Of a stretch of DNA of 64,000 nucleotides, positions 62,817 to 64,000 are shown one piece after another. The notes under the pieces are model-generated. The model worked only from the letters and a program-made list of their open reading frames with translations, ran no database searches and had not been told where the DNA came from. The stretch's first letter is position 1. Each line of letters starts with the position of its first letter. The stretch covers positions 1 to 64,000 of the forward strand of contig QCKB01000003.1 in assembly GCA_003215655.1 (NCBI GenBank). The letters run 5' to 3'. The stretch comes from Prochlorococcus sp. AG-409-J16. GTDB lineage: Bacteria; Cyanobacteriota; Cyanobacteriia; PCC-6307; Cyanobiaceae. The position numbers and the translations under genes were made by a program.

Positions 62817-64000
62817 CCCCTCCAAAGAAAACTACTCCACTGCACCACTGCTAGACAAAACTGGCAATGTCGTCAGCCCCAAAGAAGACAAAAACTTTGA
62901 TTTCAAGGAACTCCAAGCCAAGGTGATTTCGGGCCAAACAAGGTCAGAACGCTGGCGGAGACTACAAATCGGGAAGCTTCAAGACCTCCTGGAAAACAAT
63001 GAAAAAGAAATCATAAAAGCTTTACAGAATGATCTTGGGAAGCCATCCACAGAAGCAATGTTTGAAATCATTGCTCTCAAACAAGAATTAAATCTCACAA
63101 AGAAATATCTATCTAAATGGATGCGAGAAAAACGAATTTCCGTTCCTGTTTTCCATCAACCAGGTCAAGCATTTATAAGGTTGGAGCCTTTAGGTTGTGT
63201 ACTAATTATAGGCCCATGGAATTATCCATTTTCTCTAACAATGCAACCATTAATAAGCGCGTTAGCAGCAGGAAATACAGCCGTCCTAAAACCATCAGAA
63301 CATGCGCCCAATACATCTTCGCTAATAGTTAAGCTAGTTGGAAAATATTTCGAAAATGATGTAGTTAAGGTTGTTGAAGGAGATGGCTCTGTAGCCGCAA
63401 AACTTGTCGACCAATCATTTGACCATATATTTTTCACGGGCGGATCATCTATAGGACGAATGGTTATGGCTTCAGCGGCGAAAAATCTTACGCCTGTTAC
63501 TCTAGAGCTAGGCGGGAAAAGCCCAGCAATTATAGTCGAAGGATCAGATCCTATAGTTACTTCTAGAAGATTAATTTGGGGGAAAGGACTAAATGCAGGG
63601 CAAACATGTATCGCACCAGATTATTTACTAATACAAGAAAAGATAAGGCCTATGATACTTAAATCGATGGCATCTGCACGCGAAGAGTTATACGGAAAAG
63701 CTCCTCTAGATTCAAATAATTTAACAAGAATTGTAAACAATCACCACTTTCAAAGATTAAATAAGCTCCTGGAAGACGCTAAATCAAAAGGCCAAATCAT
63801 CTTAGGTGGTGAAGTAAACAAAAGCCAAAGGCTAATTGCACCAACTCTTATAGAGGTGACTGACAAGAATGACCCCTTAATGCAAGAAGAAATCTTTGGC
63901 CCCTTGCTACCTATTCTCAGCGTGCAAGATTTAGACAGTGCTATCACAAAACTACAGCAGTCACCTCATCCATTGGCCCTCTATATGTTCGGAGGGAGCG
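62809..64000 (+). CDS. Aldehyde dehydrogenase, 3' end beyond window
   Basis: An open frame runs to the right edge, at least 397 codons. TRSERWRRLQIGKLQDLL and LIIGPWNYPFSL are near the N-terminus, FTGGSSIGRMVM and the catalytic Glu in LELGGKSPAI follow, then the catalytic Cys in NAGQTCIAPDYLL and EEIFGPLLPI. This is the class 3 ALDH type that oxidises medium or long-chain aldehydes. The start is probably GTG 62809, overlapping the divergent gene's 5' end by 8 bp. Confidence 0.9.
   Translation, partial: MTIPSKENYSTAPLLDKTGNVVSPKEDKNFDFKELQAKVISGQTRSERWRRLQIGKLQDLLENNEKEIIKALQNDLGKPSTEAMFEIIALKQELNLTKKYLSKWMREKRISVPVFHQPGQAFIRLEPLGCVLIIGPWNYPFSLTMQPLISALAAGNTAVLKPSEHAPNTSSLIVKLVGKYFENDVVKVVEGDGSVAAKLVDQSFDHIFFTGGSSIGRMVMASAAKNLTPVTLELGGKSPAIIVEGSDPIVTSRRLIWGKGLNAGQTCIAPDYLLIQEKIRPMILKSMASAREELYGKAPLDSNNLTRIVNNHHFQRLNKLLEDAKSKGQIILGGEVNKSQRLIAPTLIEVTDKNDPLMQEEIFGPLLPILSVQDLDSAITKLQQSPHPLALYMFGGS

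Overview
The window looks like a chromosomal segment of a marine picocyanobacterium, most likely a low-light-type Prochlorococcus with a low-GC genome (inference). The evidence is a pipX-pipY-sepF-proC run, DUF1823 and YlqD-family proteins, short intergenic gaps, AT-rich composition, and no transposase, rRNA operon or CRISPR array. Annotation rests on reading motifs in the translated frames; no database search was run.

1-18.5 kb: a nearly complete type IV pilus locus. It has four major-pilin-like genes (one cut by the left edge, then at 216, 15558 and 17928). It has a minor-pilin operon (2219-4531, 1665-2222, 1084-1662) and a minor pilin fused to a von Willebrand A-like domain (16470). The machinery is prepilin peptidase pilD, the pilB-pilT-pilC motor and platform operon (minus strand), and a plus-strand alignment and secretin operon (PilP-like, pilM, pilN, pilO, pilQ). 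Together these would process, assemble, retract and export a pilus usable for adhesion, buoyancy or DNA uptake.

18.5-24.4 kb: an accessory region in which single genes (TPR-methyltransferase, HIRGGD-type glycosyltransferase, GTP cyclohydrolase) alternate with imperfect copies of a non-coding element of up to about 670 bp. Its first block matches the leader upstream of two of the pilin genes. One block (105 bp, about 89% identical between two copies) keeps a small hairpin through a paired substitution. This is the strongest candidate in the window for an undescribed system.

24.4-32.2 kb: a minus-strand nucleotide-sugar cluster (cupin, Gmd-like dehydratase, SDR epimerase, cupin, sugar C-methyltransferase, glycosyltransferase-like). 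It is followed by accessory genes: a T4 endonuclease V (DenV) homologue, a DUF1330 protein, a membrane protein and a DUF616-like glycosyltransferase.

32.3-56.4 kb: core housekeeping. It holds a K+ channel/RCK protein, a trans-sulfuration and cysteine operon (two PLP enzymes plus cysK), queA, pyruvate dehydrogenase E2, YlqD, acyl-CoA synthetase, lipB, hpf, a DeoC-like protein lacking both expected catalytic-site lysines, recO, an MFS transporter, a GT4 glycosyltransferase, proC, sepF, pipY, pipX, EcfT, der (which seems to need a non-standard start codon), DUF1823, dus, cobI, miaE and aroQ. tRNA-Tyr and tRNA-Thr follow.

56.6-64 kb: carbohydrate and glycerol metabolism. Two GH13 enzymes flank glpK-glpD, and an aldehyde dehydrogenase runs off the right edge.
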